Assembly: GCA_009786535.1 (NCBI GenBank)
Contig: WQRX01000011.1
Coordinates: 1 to 32,719 of the forward strand
Source of the DNA: Defluviitaleaceae bacterium
Lineage (GTDB): Bacteria > Bacillota > Clostridia > Lachnospirales > WQUN01
Length of the DNA: 32,719 bases
Direction of reading: 5' to 3'
Below the pieces are notes generated by a model. It worked only from the letters and a program-made list of their open reading frames with translations. It did not search any database and was not told where the DNA came from. Shown piece after piece: positions 10,501-18,023 of this stretch. Made by a program: the position numbers and the translations under genes. Position 1 is the first letter of the stretch. The number at the start of each line of letters is the position of its first letter.

Positions 10501-10957
10501 TGCCATGGGCGCAGACAGCACAACGGCGGATATATTAGGTCCTTCGGCTAACCTTACCCAGTCGGGTAACCCGATGTATACGATTGTGACCAACCCGCGC
10601 GGGGGCAATGCGGTTCGCGTTTCCGGCAGAGGCGGCGACTGGTATTCAATTGATATCCTTACCGCCGCGTTAAACTTGAATTTAAGCGCAAATTCCTACC
10701 GCGTGGTAATACACGGAAGCGTGCAAAACGCCCCTGCAGGAACGCATGTAATTTTCGGCGGTTCGTCCAGCCCGTGGAATTGGTTGGCAAGTGCCGAACC
10801 CGCCGCAAACGGCGCGTTTACCATCGACGGTACAATCTCTAACGACGCAATTAACGAAACCGACGGCGGCGCAGCACAGTTTAGCCGCGCCTTCCGCCTG
10901 CAGACAAATAATACCGCAACCTTTACCGTGTACGAGATTGAGATTAGAAGGAATTAA
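7523..10957 (+). CDS. GH10 endo-1,4-beta-xylanase lipoprotein with binding-type repeats
   Basis: Surface-attached endo-xylanase. The start is supported by AGGAGG at 7512-7517, 5 nt upstream. A lipoprotein signal peptide ends in the lipobox LAAC with Cys19. A Pro/Thr/Ala-rich linker (about aa 24-64) leads to a CBM4_9/CBM22-like module (66-215) containing HVTGRTADWQGI. The GH10 barrel spans about 218-555: MIGHTLVWHEQ, acid/base E348 in WDVVNEAF, nucleophile E462 in VSITELDI, and the late WGICDPTSW motif. Three homologous C-terminal modules start near P585, P783 and P974, separated by Ala/Pro linkers. They resemble the modules of the GH11 protein upstream. The gene lies 93 bp after the GH11 gene on the same strand, suggesting a xylan-degradation unit. 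Enzyme assignment is very secure; the ligand of the C-terminal modules is unknown. Confidence 0.95.
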   Translation: MKKLLLLITAILVLALAACGGSDETTPEPTPEATPAPAPSPTPALVAATPTPAPTPEPTPEPVVVHPNSLSFETSADGFSGRGATAARSTAQAHSGDYSMHVTGRTADWQGIITSVPFAEPEMEVEFIVWVKHTESAAVDFALSLEIDGATNPSWRTFDGIASRVLVQPNVWTQMRGTYFLPAAFQTVSVYVETRGSATASFFIDDALVRPAETVFMFNADLTPLHEIWADYFIIGTAVLPRDMVGTRFELVSHHFNAITAANHMKPDALQPTAGSFRWDASDAIVNTTLDNDMHMIGHTLVWHEQSPAWMNPVGISREEAIRNLEAHVTEVVTRYRGQILVWDVVNEAFPSSVPLGNAHNWRANLRQTPWLAAIGYEFIEIAFRAAHAADPYAMLIYNDYNLDSPGKREAVFHMIEELLERGVPIHGVGMQGHYNTGTRPQNVEASIMRFAELGIYVSITELDITVQAALGNERLSEMQEANQARLYAELFRIFRRHSNVIHRVTFWGICDPTSWRSDRFPLLFNADLSEKDALLAVMDPYGFLGIAEKGEIYDWPAPVRRAATGTAPAVTAAATPATPAANVPARPAGVVYSLATDAHIQGLEMGADSTTADILGGTRQLNQAGNPMYTIVENPLGGNAIRVTNRSGDWYAIDLVTANLGMNLANNQYRIVIRGTVASPPAGTHVILGGSSNPWNWLASAEPAANGAFTIDGTISTAAFAAAEGGASQFTTAMRIQTNNTANFTITDITITRSGAAGAAAPAAPTTPAAPQQPAAPAPNIPARPAGVVYSLATDPHVQGLEMGADSTTADILGGSPQLTQAGNPMYTIVTNPLGGNAIRVSNRGGGNWYAVDLVTAQLGMNLAANNYNVVIRGTVENPPAGTMVILGGSSNPWNWLGNAEPGAGGAFTINTTISNAVFAAAEGGAAQFQSAMRIQTNNTATFTITDITITRGGAAAAPAAPQQPATPAANIPARPAGVVYSLSTDPHVQSLAMGADSTTADILGPSANLTQSGNPMYTIVTNPRGGNAVRVSGRGGDWYSIDILTAALNLNLSANSYRVVIHGSVQNAPAGTHVIFGGSSSPWNWLASAEPAANGAFTIDGTISNDAINETDGGAAQFSRAFRLQTNNTATFTVYEIEIRRN
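9275..10954 (+). repeat. Three tandem C-terminal modules of the GH10 xylanase
   Basis: Units begin at about 9275, 9869 and 10442, roughly 570-595 bp apart. Each opens with PARPAGVVYSL, contains MGADSTTADILG, a GNAxRV...DWY motif and GGSSNPWNWL or GGSSSPWNWL, and ends with (M/F)R(I/L)QTNNTA. Units 1 and 2 are the most alike. The strong DNA similarity points to recent intragenic duplication. Confidence 0.9.
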
Positions 10958-10975
10958 AAAGTGGCTTCCTGTGTT

Positions 10976-12214
10976 TCAACAATCTTCGAAAAGCTGTCCT
11001 TGGGGCAGCTTTTTTTTATCCGGCGGTGACTTTAATATTTCGCGGAAAACGTTCTCGCATTCGGTTTTTTCGCCGTCAAACCTCCCGTCGCATACCAAAA
11101 AATGCGTGCTTTTTTTTAACGAAACCCCCAGCGCCCGCAATACCTCATGGGTAATTTTGCAATATTTGCGCGCTTTTAAAATGCGCGCGGCATAGGTTGT
11201 GCCAATACCCGGGATACGCAGCAGTGCCTCATAGTCGGCGGTGTTTACTTCTATGGGGTATAGGTGCAAATTACGCAGCGCCCAAGCGGCTTTGGGGTCT
11301 AGGTCGTGTACCAGATTTGGGTCGGTGGTTGGGGTTATTTCGTCCGGGGTAAAGCCGTAAAGCTGCATTAGGCGGTCGGCTTGGTATAGGCGCTTCATGC
11401 GCCAAATGGGGGTTTTTACAGGGGCTAGGTTTTCGTAGCCCTTTACCGCTTCGCCCATGCCGAATGCCGTGTAATACACGCGTTTTAGCTTGTATTTGTT
11501 ATACATCGCCTTGGAAAGGCGAAGAATTTCAAAATCCGTTTCGTTTGTACTGCCCGCCATCATTTGCGTGGTTTGCGAAGTGGCAAACCGCGGGGAATAG
11601 CGCCCCCGTTCCGCCGATGCGGCAGTAATTAGTTCGCTGATTTGGCGCATGGGGGTTAGAATGTTTTCCCGCGTTTTTTGGCGGGCAATGTTGGCGTAGC
11701 CTTCGCTTTTTGCCACCTCAATATTTACGCTCAGGCGGTTTGCGTATAAGCCCGCCGTGCGGATTAAAAGCGGGTCTGTTCCCGGCATAATTTTGGCGTG
11801 GACATAGCCCTTATAGCCAAGTACCCTGCGGATGTGCTTTAATGTTTCCACTATCAACTCTGTCGTATAATCCGCATTTTTGAAAATTGCCGAGGAAATA
11901 AAAACGCCGTGTTTACTGCGCACCGCTTCGCTTACGGCAATTTCCGCAAGCTCGCGTGGTACATTGGTATAACAACGGCGCATATCGTTGCCTGCACGGC
12001 AACCGCAATAGGCACAATTAAAAATACAATCGTTAGACATAAAAATTTTTGGCACCTTTGGGGGCGCAGGGGCAGATTTAATTTCATTTTTAATAGAAGA
12101 AAAATCGGGTACGCAGGCGGAATCATCGTCCGCTACATCGTATGCCGAATCCTCTCGCATTTGCTCCAGCTTTTCCGCCATTGTAAGCGGCGATTTAAAA
12201 ATGAGATGCGACAT
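10976..12214 (-). CDS. Radical SAM protein, putative DNA modification/repair type
   Basis: Cytoplasmic iron-sulfur enzyme predicted to bind a 4Fe-4S cluster and S-adenosylmethionine. Cluster motif C63-IFN-C67-AY-C70 (CX3CX2C) lies in the N-terminal third. A helix-hairpin-helix near aa 328-352 (LLRIPGIGTTYAARIL) suggests nucleic-acid binding. The order, with DLDPKAAWALRN before the HhH, matches the family named putative DNA modification/repair radical SAM protein, which often neighbours a uracil-DNA-glycosylase-like partner. No such partner is in this window. The start at 12214 (MSHLIFKSP) is preferred over the longer frame beginning at 12352, because AAAGGA (12224-12229) precedes it and a good promoter lies at 12237-12265. 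It converges on the GH10 gene with an 18-bp gap. The family call is good; the chemical reaction is unknown. Confidence 0.85.
   Translation of the reverse strand: MSHLIFKSPLTMAEKLEQMREDSAYDVADDDSACVPDFSSIKNEIKSAPAPPKVPKIFMSNDCIFNCAYCGCRAGNDMRRCYTNVPRELAEIAVSEAVRSKHGVFISSAIFKNADYTTELIVETLKHIRRVLGYKGYVHAKIMPGTDPLLIRTAGLYANRLSVNIEVAKSEGYANIARQKTRENILTPMRQISELITAASAERGRYSPRFATSQTTQMMAGSTNETDFEILRLSKAMYNKYKLKRVYYTAFGMGEAVKGYENLAPVKTPIWRMKRLYQADRLMQLYGFTPDEITPTTDPNLVHDLDPKAAWALRNLHLYPIEVNTADYEALLRIPGIGTTYAARILKARKYCKITHEVLRALGVSLKKSTHFLVCDGRFDGEKTECENVFREILKSPPDKKKLPQGQLFEDC
10991..11017 (+). terminator. Rho-independent terminator of the GH10 gene, inside the opposite gene
   Basis: Nine-base-pair stem (10991-10999 with 11003-11011), TTG loop, followed at once by an unbroken T-run to 11017. 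It lies 34 bp after the GH10 stop but within the last codons of the convergent radical SAM gene, where the reverse strand encodes KKKLPQGQLFED. Confidence 0.88.
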
Positions 12215-12223
12215 GGCAAAACA

Positions 12224-12229
12224 TCCTTT
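12224..12229 (-). promoter_or_regulatory. Ribosome binding site deciding the radical SAM start
   Basis: AAAGGA on the minus strand, 9 nt before the ATG at 12214. No comparable site precedes the longer frame at 12352, whose extra 46 residues would overlap the divergent A2M gene. Confidence 0.7.
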
Positions 12230-12236
12230 CGCCTGC

Positions 12237-12265
12237 ATTGTACCGAATAATTGTTCGCTTGTAAA
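12237..12265 (-). promoter_or_regulatory. Sigma-A-type promoter for the radical SAM gene
   Basis: On the minus strand TTTACA (12265-12260) and TACAAT (12242-12237) are separated by exactly 17 bp; each hexamer matches consensus at 5 of 6. The predicted start lies near 12230, giving a leader of only about 16 nt that just includes the ribosome binding site. Confidence 0.7.
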
Positions 12266-12279
12266 GAAAAACTTATATA
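12251..12279 (+). promoter_or_regulatory. Weak candidate promoter for the A2M gene
   Basis: TTGTTC (12251-12256), a 17-bp spacer and TATATA (12274-12279). The -35 is poor (3 of 6). It overlaps the divergent radical SAM promoter, so the two genes may compete for polymerase. Confidence 0.3.
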
Positions 12280-12350
12280 TGTTAAAACTTTCAAAATATT
12301 CCCGCGTCTTTATGGGTGTATCCGCGAAAAAATCAAAAGGGGTTTTAACC

Positions 12351-15300
12351 ATGAAAAAATTAATTTTAATTGCATTTTTATTATTTTCCCTCGCAATAAC
12401 CGCTTGCGGACGCGGCGAAAACAGGGACGGGCTTGACGCCCCGCCGCCTGTGGATATAAGGCAAATGCCGTTGGAAATTATAGATGTACCCCTGCGTATG
12501 GCTGTGCCGTTGGGCTGGCAATCCGCATTGGATGCACCGCAAAGCGGTTTTACATTAATCCCGCAAATACTGGGCGCGCACGGCGTTTGTGTGGCAAGTG
12601 CCTTTACGTTAACCGTGCCTCAAGGCAGTGCCGGACACTGGCAAGATGTATTTATCGACGGGCAGCCGCAGCCCATGGTTGCCGCGCAAGCGGATGGCTC
12701 ATTTTTAATTATCCCCGCTGTGTTGCTTTCACATAATACGCTGTATACCTTCCGCATAGTTACCAATCAAGCGGGGGACCTTGCTTGGACATTCCAAACC
12801 ACACCCGCTTTTGCGCTGGTAAGCACATTGCCCGCACATGAATCGGTAAATGTGCCTGTAAATACGGGCATTGAGTTAAATTTTTCTGTCGCGGGGTATG
12901 GCGATATCCGTGAATATTTTTCTATATATCCGCCTGTAGAGGGGCGATTTATTCAACGCGGGGCTACCAGCATTTTTATGCCCGTTAATCCGCTGGAGCG
13001 GGGGCGTATTTATACCGTAACGCTACGCGCAGGTATTGGGCTTGAGGGCACAAACGAACGCTTGGGGCAAGATGTTTCCTTCGCGTTTGAAACAGAGGAC
13101 AGCGAGTTTGCGGGGCTAACCCACTCCGACGAAAGCTTTCACTTTAGCGTCCCCTATGCCGAATTACCCGGCTTTGAACCGCCGCAAATCAGCTTTTGGC
13201 TTAGTTATGCCCGTGGGGCGCGCCCCAGGGTAGATATTGAGGTATTCCGCTTTGGGGATAACGAACGCGCCGTTGCGGACATTCACCAATTTTTTGCAAC
13301 CCCGCAGTGGGCTTGGCTTTCGTGGCATACCAATCGAATAGACACTGCAAATATGGAGCGCGTTATGCGCATGAATTTTAATACCGCGCAAAACTTAGAC
13401 GAATGGGGCTGGCAGGAAACACTTATTTTAAACGACGCGTTGCCCCCGGGCTTTTATGTAGTTAATGCAAGTATTCGCGGGGAGCTGAATGCGCAAAAAA
13501 TCCTGCAAATCTCTGATTTAGCGGTACATGTTATTGCCGACGATACGCAAACCCTGGTATGGGTAAACGACATGATTAGCGGACTTCCCGTACAACATGC
13601 AACCGTGCGCGACACAACGCGCAGCGGGCAAACCAATGCAAGCGGTATTGTTTCCCTTACGGGCGGCATTACCGATGCAAACGACCGCCTTATTATCGAA
13701 GCCCCCGACGGCAAGCGCATGGTACTGTTTAATGCGCTGTATGTGCAGCCTTCGGGCATGTTCCGTGTTGATAGGGCATGGTGGGGTGCGCCCCAGACCA
13801 GTGAAGCGTACTGGTCGGTGGTGCAGCTGGACCGCACTTTGTTTCAACGCAGCGACACCGTGTATTTTTGGGGCTTTGCGCAAAACAGAGCCGAACGGGA
13901 GGAAATTAATTATATTACTGCCGTCCTTACCGAGGGCTGGAACTGGGCGCGTATAGGCGGCGGGGCAGGGGATACCTTGCACCGTCAAGTTGTGCCTGTA
14001 GAACGGGGGCGCTTTAACGGCGAAATGCAGTTGCCCCACCTGGACCCTAACTGGTATGTGCTAACCATCTACCATGGCGACATCGTTCTTGGTACCGTCA
14101 ATTTTGAAGTGCAGGATTTTGTAAAGCCGCCGTATCAACTCGTTATGAGTGCAACCCCCCGCGCAATTTTTATGGACCAGCAAGCGACCTTTACCATTCG
14201 CACGGAGTTTTTTGAAGGCACGCCCGTACCCGATTTGCGCATTTCTTACAGCGGTTGGGGCTGGCCTGTGCAGTTTAACCCGTCTCCGCGCAGTGCAACC
14301 ACTAACCAAAACGGCGAAGTAAACGTTACCGTAGGGCCATTTAGCGCACAGGCAGGCGCACAGGGGCAGGGGCAGATTAACCTTTCTGCCGAAGCAACCC
14401 TACCCGAAATCGGGCATACGTGGCACCAGCACAGCATACAGGTTTTTGTAAATGATATAGACGTACAGGTGCGCGCAAGCCGCGAAGGTGCGGACGCCAC
14501 CCTGTCAATAGAGGCTCACCACATTACGTTGGACCGTTTAAACGACGGTACGGCATTGCATAGCGGCGACTTTTTAGGGCAGCCCTTGGTACGACAAAAT
14601 TTACATGTTGACATTGTACGGGTGTACTGGGTGGCTACCCGCATTGGCGAACGCTATTGCTTTATTAACCGCGTGGTTGTACCGCGCTACCGCTACGATA
14701 GGCGCGAACAGGTGATTCAAAACTTTACGGTGACAACTAACACCCAAGGGCAAGCGGAGCGCAATTTTACCGTGCCTAACGTTGACGGGGAAAGTTACTT
14801 TGCCCGCGTTAGTACAACAGACGGCAACGGGCGGCGTATCATGCACGAGGCATTTATTGGCCGCGATTGGTGGAACTTTTGGTCACGTGCAGAAAGCGGC
14901 GAACCCTTCCTTGACGGCGCGCGCCCATGGGGCGAAGGCTACGACCTAAACGAAGAGGTACGTCTTACCGTAATGAGCGGTACAGAAAAGCTTGAACGCG
15001 GTCAATTCCTGTTTGTCATCGCATCGGGCGGCATTGTAGAGTATCGCGTTGGTGTAAATCCGCTGGTATTTACTTTTGATGAAATGCACCTGCCTTCCGC
15101 AACGGTATACGCAATCCACTTTAACGGGCATACCTACCGCTCGGGCTGGGGAATGCGCGAAACACTGCATTTTAACCACAATAGCCGCGCATTGTCCTTC
15201 GAAATTACGACCTGCCGCCCCGGCTACCGCCCGGGCGAAACGGCAGAAATTACCGTGCGCGTAACCGACGAAAGCGGCCGCCCCCGCCAAGCATTTATTA

Positions 15301-17486
15301 ACCTATCCGCCGTAGATGAAGCGATTTTTGCCCTGCGCGACTTTACCCCGCGCACCTTGGCGGATTTGTACCGCAGTATTCCCAGCGGGGTGCGTCGGCA
15401 GGTGGTTACCCATGGCACGTTTACTAGTGACGGCAACGATGCGGTTATGTATATGGCGGGCGGAAGCCGTCAAAGCTGGGGCGGGCAGAACGTGTTCCGC
15501 AGCGGCTTAGCCGTTGCCGAATCTGCCGATATGGCGGCAATGCCCGCACCTACAGCCGCGCCGCCGGGCACTGCACTTGCAGGCGCAGAGCATATCCGCG
15601 AAATTTTTGAGGATACGGCGCTCTTTTTCTCGGCGCAAACCAATGCACAGGGGATAGCAACCGTTACCCTCCGCGTGCCTGATAATTTGACCTCGTGGCG
15701 GTTAACCGCTTCGGGCATTACCGATGATTTATACGCAGGTAACGAAACGGCGAATCTTATTGTAAGCAATCCCCTGTTTGTGCATTACAGCTTAAATGAT
15801 ATTTTTCTGGTGGGCGATGTACCCATACTGGGTGTAAATGCTTTTGGTACGTCCCTTTCCGCGGGTGACCGTGTGTCTTTTGAAATATGGCAGGACGACC
15901 CGCTGCTAACCCGCATTTACCCGCTGCGTGCCGAGGGCTATGCCTTTGCCCGCGTAAACATTCCCCTATGGGAAATGACGGAGGAAGGCAGCGATTCAAT
16001 CCTTATCCGCGTTACCTGTGAAAACGGGTTAAGCGACATTGTGCGCCATCACTTCGAAGTGGTGGAATCCCACCGTTTTATCGACATTGCTTATTTCTAC
16101 GAAGTAACGGCGGGCTTGCAGTTTAACCCGCAAAATATGGGTATGACGCAAATTACCTTTGCCGACCAAGGGCAAAGCCAGTTCCTGCAAGCGTTGTTTG
16201 CTATGCGCTTTCCCCGTGGTGCGCGGATAGAGGAGTTAATTATGCGCCGCGAGGCAAACCGCTTAATTGCCGCCCACTTCCCGGATGTGCGGTTGTTTAC
16301 GGCACCGTGTACGTTTAACGCCGCCGATTACCAGCGCCCCAACGGCGGGCTTGCAATGCTGCCCCATGCGGAAGCCGACCTTGCCGTAACCGTGCGCGTG
16401 CTGCCCTTTGTAATAAACGAAATTAACCAAACCGCTATGCGCAATTTCCTGCACGCTGCCTACCAAGACCCTGCGCAAAGCGCTGTCCTGGCGCTGTATG
16501 GTTTGGCACTGCTGCGCGAGCCTGTACTGCTTCATTTACACGATTTTACGCAAGTGCAGGATTTATCGTTAGCAGATACAACGCACCTCGCCCTTGCGTT
16601 TGCCGCGCTGGGTGATATGCAAACCGCCCGCAGCCTGTATACGGCGCGTATTGCCCCGTATATTGCAAGTATTGCCCCCTTCTACCGCGCGGAAGGCGCA
16701 AACCGTAACGAAACGCTGCAGCTAACCGCCGATATTGCACTGCTTGCCTCTCGGCTGCAAATGCCCGAGCGCGCGGGTTTGCACAACTATGTAATGCGCA
16801 ACCATACGGGGCTTTTGCCCGTGCGTATGCGCCAACTATCTTATATTTCCCACGAAATAATGCAGGTAAATACAACGCCCGCAAGCATTACGTATACCTT
16901 GTTCGGCGAAGAAACTACCCGCGACCTTTCGGGTTGGAACAGCTTTACTTTGCGCATTCCCACACAAAACCTGCATGAATTTGCCATAACCTCCGTCATG
17001 GGTGATGTTGGCGCAGTTTCCACCCATCGTGTTCCCTTGGCGGAAATTGAAAGCACCGACGCCGATGTAACCATTACGCGCCAATTCTTCCGCGCGGGGG
17101 AGCGCACCCCCCGCACGACCTTTAACGAGGGCGACTTAGTACGGGTGGAAATTACAGTAAATTACGGGCGCACCGCGCTAACGGGCGCGTTCCAAATTAC
17201 CGACTTTATCCCCGCGGGGCTGGTACATGCGCCCAACTCTGCCCGCGCAGAGCAGCACAACAGCACTCACCGCCGCCATATTTGGGCAACGGCAGAAGGC
17301 CGGCGCATACAATTCTTCGACTTTAACAGCCCAAACAACCGCAGAGAAGAACGCATTACCTACTTCTACTACGCCCGCGTAATTAACGCAGGCACATTTA
17401 CCGCCGAAGGTACCGTAGTGCAAAACCTTGACGCACAAGGGTATATGACCGTAGGGGAATGTGTGAGGGTGGTAATAGGGGGGTAG
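12351..17486 (+). CDS. Alpha-2-macroglobulin-family lipoprotein lacking the thioester
   Basis: Large envelope lipoprotein of the bacterial alpha-2-macroglobulin type, a family that traps or interacts with proteases. The start at 12351 is set by AAAAGGGG 8 nt upstream; a longer open frame from 12201 is unlikely. The lipobox ends at Cys19 (LAITAC). An SbsA-type Ig-like domain follows (about aa 155-245, LVSTLPAHESVNVPVNTGI). Macroglobulin domains come next, including INLSAVDEAIFAL near aa 985, then the A2M core VTLRVPDNLTSWRLTASGIT near 1104-1123. At the position of the usual YPYGCxEQ thioester the sequence is FPRGARIEEL (A1291), so no thioester can form. A helical domain and a C-terminal beta domain (from about 1575) complete it. 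At 1711 aa it has the usual family length. No penicillin-binding-protein partner (pbpC) is adjacent. Confidence 0.88.
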   Translation: MKKLILIAFLLFSLAITACGRGENRDGLDAPPPVDIRQMPLEIIDVPLRMAVPLGWQSALDAPQSGFTLIPQILGAHGVCVASAFTLTVPQGSAGHWQDVFIDGQPQPMVAAQADGSFLIIPAVLLSHNTLYTFRIVTNQAGDLAWTFQTTPAFALVSTLPAHESVNVPVNTGIELNFSVAGYGDIREYFSIYPPVEGRFIQRGATSIFMPVNPLERGRIYTVTLRAGIGLEGTNERLGQDVSFAFETEDSEFAGLTHSDESFHFSVPYAELPGFEPPQISFWLSYARGARPRVDIEVFRFGDNERAVADIHQFFATPQWAWLSWHTNRIDTANMERVMRMNFNTAQNLDEWGWQETLILNDALPPGFYVVNASIRGELNAQKILQISDLAVHVIADDTQTLVWVNDMISGLPVQHATVRDTTRSGQTNASGIVSLTGGITDANDRLIIEAPDGKRMVLFNALYVQPSGMFRVDRAWWGAPQTSEAYWSVVQLDRTLFQRSDTVYFWGFAQNRAEREEINYITAVLTEGWNWARIGGGAGDTLHRQVVPVERGRFNGEMQLPHLDPNWYVLTIYHGDIVLGTVNFEVQDFVKPPYQLVMSATPRAIFMDQQATFTIRTEFFEGTPVPDLRISYSGWGWPVQFNPSPRSATTNQNGEVNVTVGPFSAQAGAQGQGQINLSAEATLPEIGHTWHQHSIQVFVNDIDVQVRASREGADATLSIEAHHITLDRLNDGTALHSGDFLGQPLVRQNLHVDIVRVYWVATRIGERYCFINRVVVPRYRYDRREQVIQNFTVTTNTQGQAERNFTVPNVDGESYFARVSTTDGNGRRIMHEAFIGRDWWNFWSRAESGEPFLDGARPWGEGYDLNEEVRLTVMSGTEKLERGQFLFVIASGGIVEYRVGVNPLVFTFDEMHLPSATVYAIHFNGHTYRSGWGMRETLHFNHNSRALSFEITTCRPGYRPGETAEITVRVTDESGRPRQAFINLSAVDEAIFALRDFTPRTLADLYRSIPSGVRRQVVTHGTFTSDGNDAVMYMAGGSRQSWGGQNVFRSGLAVAESADMAAMPAPTAAPPGTALAGAEHIREIFEDTALFFSAQTNAQGIATVTLRVPDNLTSWRLTASGITDDLYAGNETANLIVSNPLFVHYSLNDIFLVGDVPILGVNAFGTSLSAGDRVSFEIWQDDPLLTRIYPLRAEGYAFARVNIPLWEMTEEGSDSILIRVTCENGLSDIVRHHFEVVESHRFIDIAYFYEVTAGLQFNPQNMGMTQITFADQGQSQFLQALFAMRFPRGARIEELIMRREANRLIAAHFPDVRLFTAPCTFNAADYQRPNGGLAMLPHAEADLAVTVRVLPFVINEINQTAMRNFLHAAYQDPAQSAVLALYGLALLREPVLLHLHDFTQVQDLSLADTTHLALAFAALGDMQTARSLYTARIAPYIASIAPFYRAEGANRNETLQLTADIALLASRLQMPERAGLHNYVMRNHTGLLPVRMRQLSYISHEIMQVNTTPASITYTLFGEETTRDLSGWNSFTLRIPTQNLHEFAITSVMGDVGAVSTHRVPLAEIESTDADVTITRQFFRAGERTPRTTFNEGDLVRVEITVNYGRTALTGAFQITDFIPAGLVHAPNSARAEQHNSTHRRHIWATAEGRRIQFFDFNSPNNRREERITYFYYARVINAGTFTAEGTVVQNLDAQGYMTVGECVRVVIGG

Positions 17487-17494
17487 ATACAAAA

Positions 17495-17524
17495 CGCCCC
17501 GTGCAAAATAACCTGCGCGGGGCG
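17495..17524 (-). terminator. GC-rich hairpin, terminator-like on the minus strand
   Basis: The stem 17495-17504 pairs with 17515-17524 (10 bp, one wobble) around a 10-nt loop. Read leftwards on the minus strand it is followed by TTTTGT; read rightwards it is followed by AAATTG. It therefore fits better as the end of a leftward transcript, although it also sits 8 bp after the A2M stop. Confidence 0.5.
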
Positions 17525-17540
17525 AAATTGAATAATACGT

Positions 17541-17583
17541 AAACCTTGGGATGCGGTACAGTACGCGTCCTTTGGTTTTTCTT
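17541..17583 (+). terminator. Probable terminator of the A2M gene
   Basis: Inner stem GGATGCG/CGCGTCC (17549-17555 with 17564-17570, one T-G wobble) and outer stem AAACC/GGTTT (17541-17545 with 17574-17578). The tail after the inner stem is T-rich through 17583. It lies about 60 bp beyond the A2M stop. Confidence 0.55.
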
Positions 17584-18023
17584 TCTCTATCTCTTTTGAT
17601 GTGGTTGTAATTATGGCGTAGTTGATACAGGTGGGTACCCGTTATATGCACTTCCTGTGGGGACTCTTGCCGGCCGGCAAAAATGAGTCAATTTTGTGTC
17701 TTGAGGGTGCTAATCCGCGGTTAACGCACATCGGCAAAGCGTGCTATGCAGTGACGGGCTACGTTTGTCATGCAGCTAAACGAAGGGTCGGTTGGGCGTA
17801 GGCCTCTTGACGGGGCTACTATAGCAGACTTGTTTGGACATTTTCTAAGGTTTTGTCAAAATTTTTTGGCATGTGCAATTACAACTCCGTGCCCGTTCTG
17901 TGTTAGGCGCTGGTGATTTGAACCCTCCCGCGCGAAGCCTTTTCCAAATTTGAAAATATAATGCCTTTGGTTTACAATTACGTTATAATGATGAAGCCCT
18001 CAAACGATTGGAGTGTGTACAGC

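Larger units (their letters stand above)
17487..18023. other. Hairpin-rich intergenic region, possible leftward small RNA
   Basis: No convincing coding frame. Besides the two hairpins at its left end it holds a stem-loop at 17662-17689 (outer GACTC/GAGTC, inner TTGCC/GGCAA with a GGCC loop, part of the 14-bp palindrome TTGCCGGCCGGCAA). A second, bulged stem-loop is at 17743-17776 (TGCA-G-TGAC/GTCATGCA). At 17815-17827 lies GCTACTATAGCAG, whose reverse strand reads as an extended -10 (TGC TATAGT). Together with the leftward terminator at 17495-17524 this could define a roughly 320-nt transcript on the minus strand. Nothing recognisable was seen between 17830 and 18010. Confidence 0.4.

Noticed and set aside
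12215..12350. N-terminal extensions of the radical SAM and A2M frames into each other's upstream region
   Set aside because: Both shorter starts have good ribosome binding sites, and a strong promoter for the radical SAM gene lies in the claimed extension.
17178..17651. 157-codon minus-strand frame across the end of the A2M gene
   Set aside because: It crosses two hairpins, overlaps a well-supported gene, lacks a ribosome binding site and has no domain-like features.
17908..17930. GGTGATTTGAACCC resembling a reverse-strand tRNA T-arm
   Set aside because: The T-stem halves do not pair, and no anticodon arm, D-arm or acceptor stem could be found around it.
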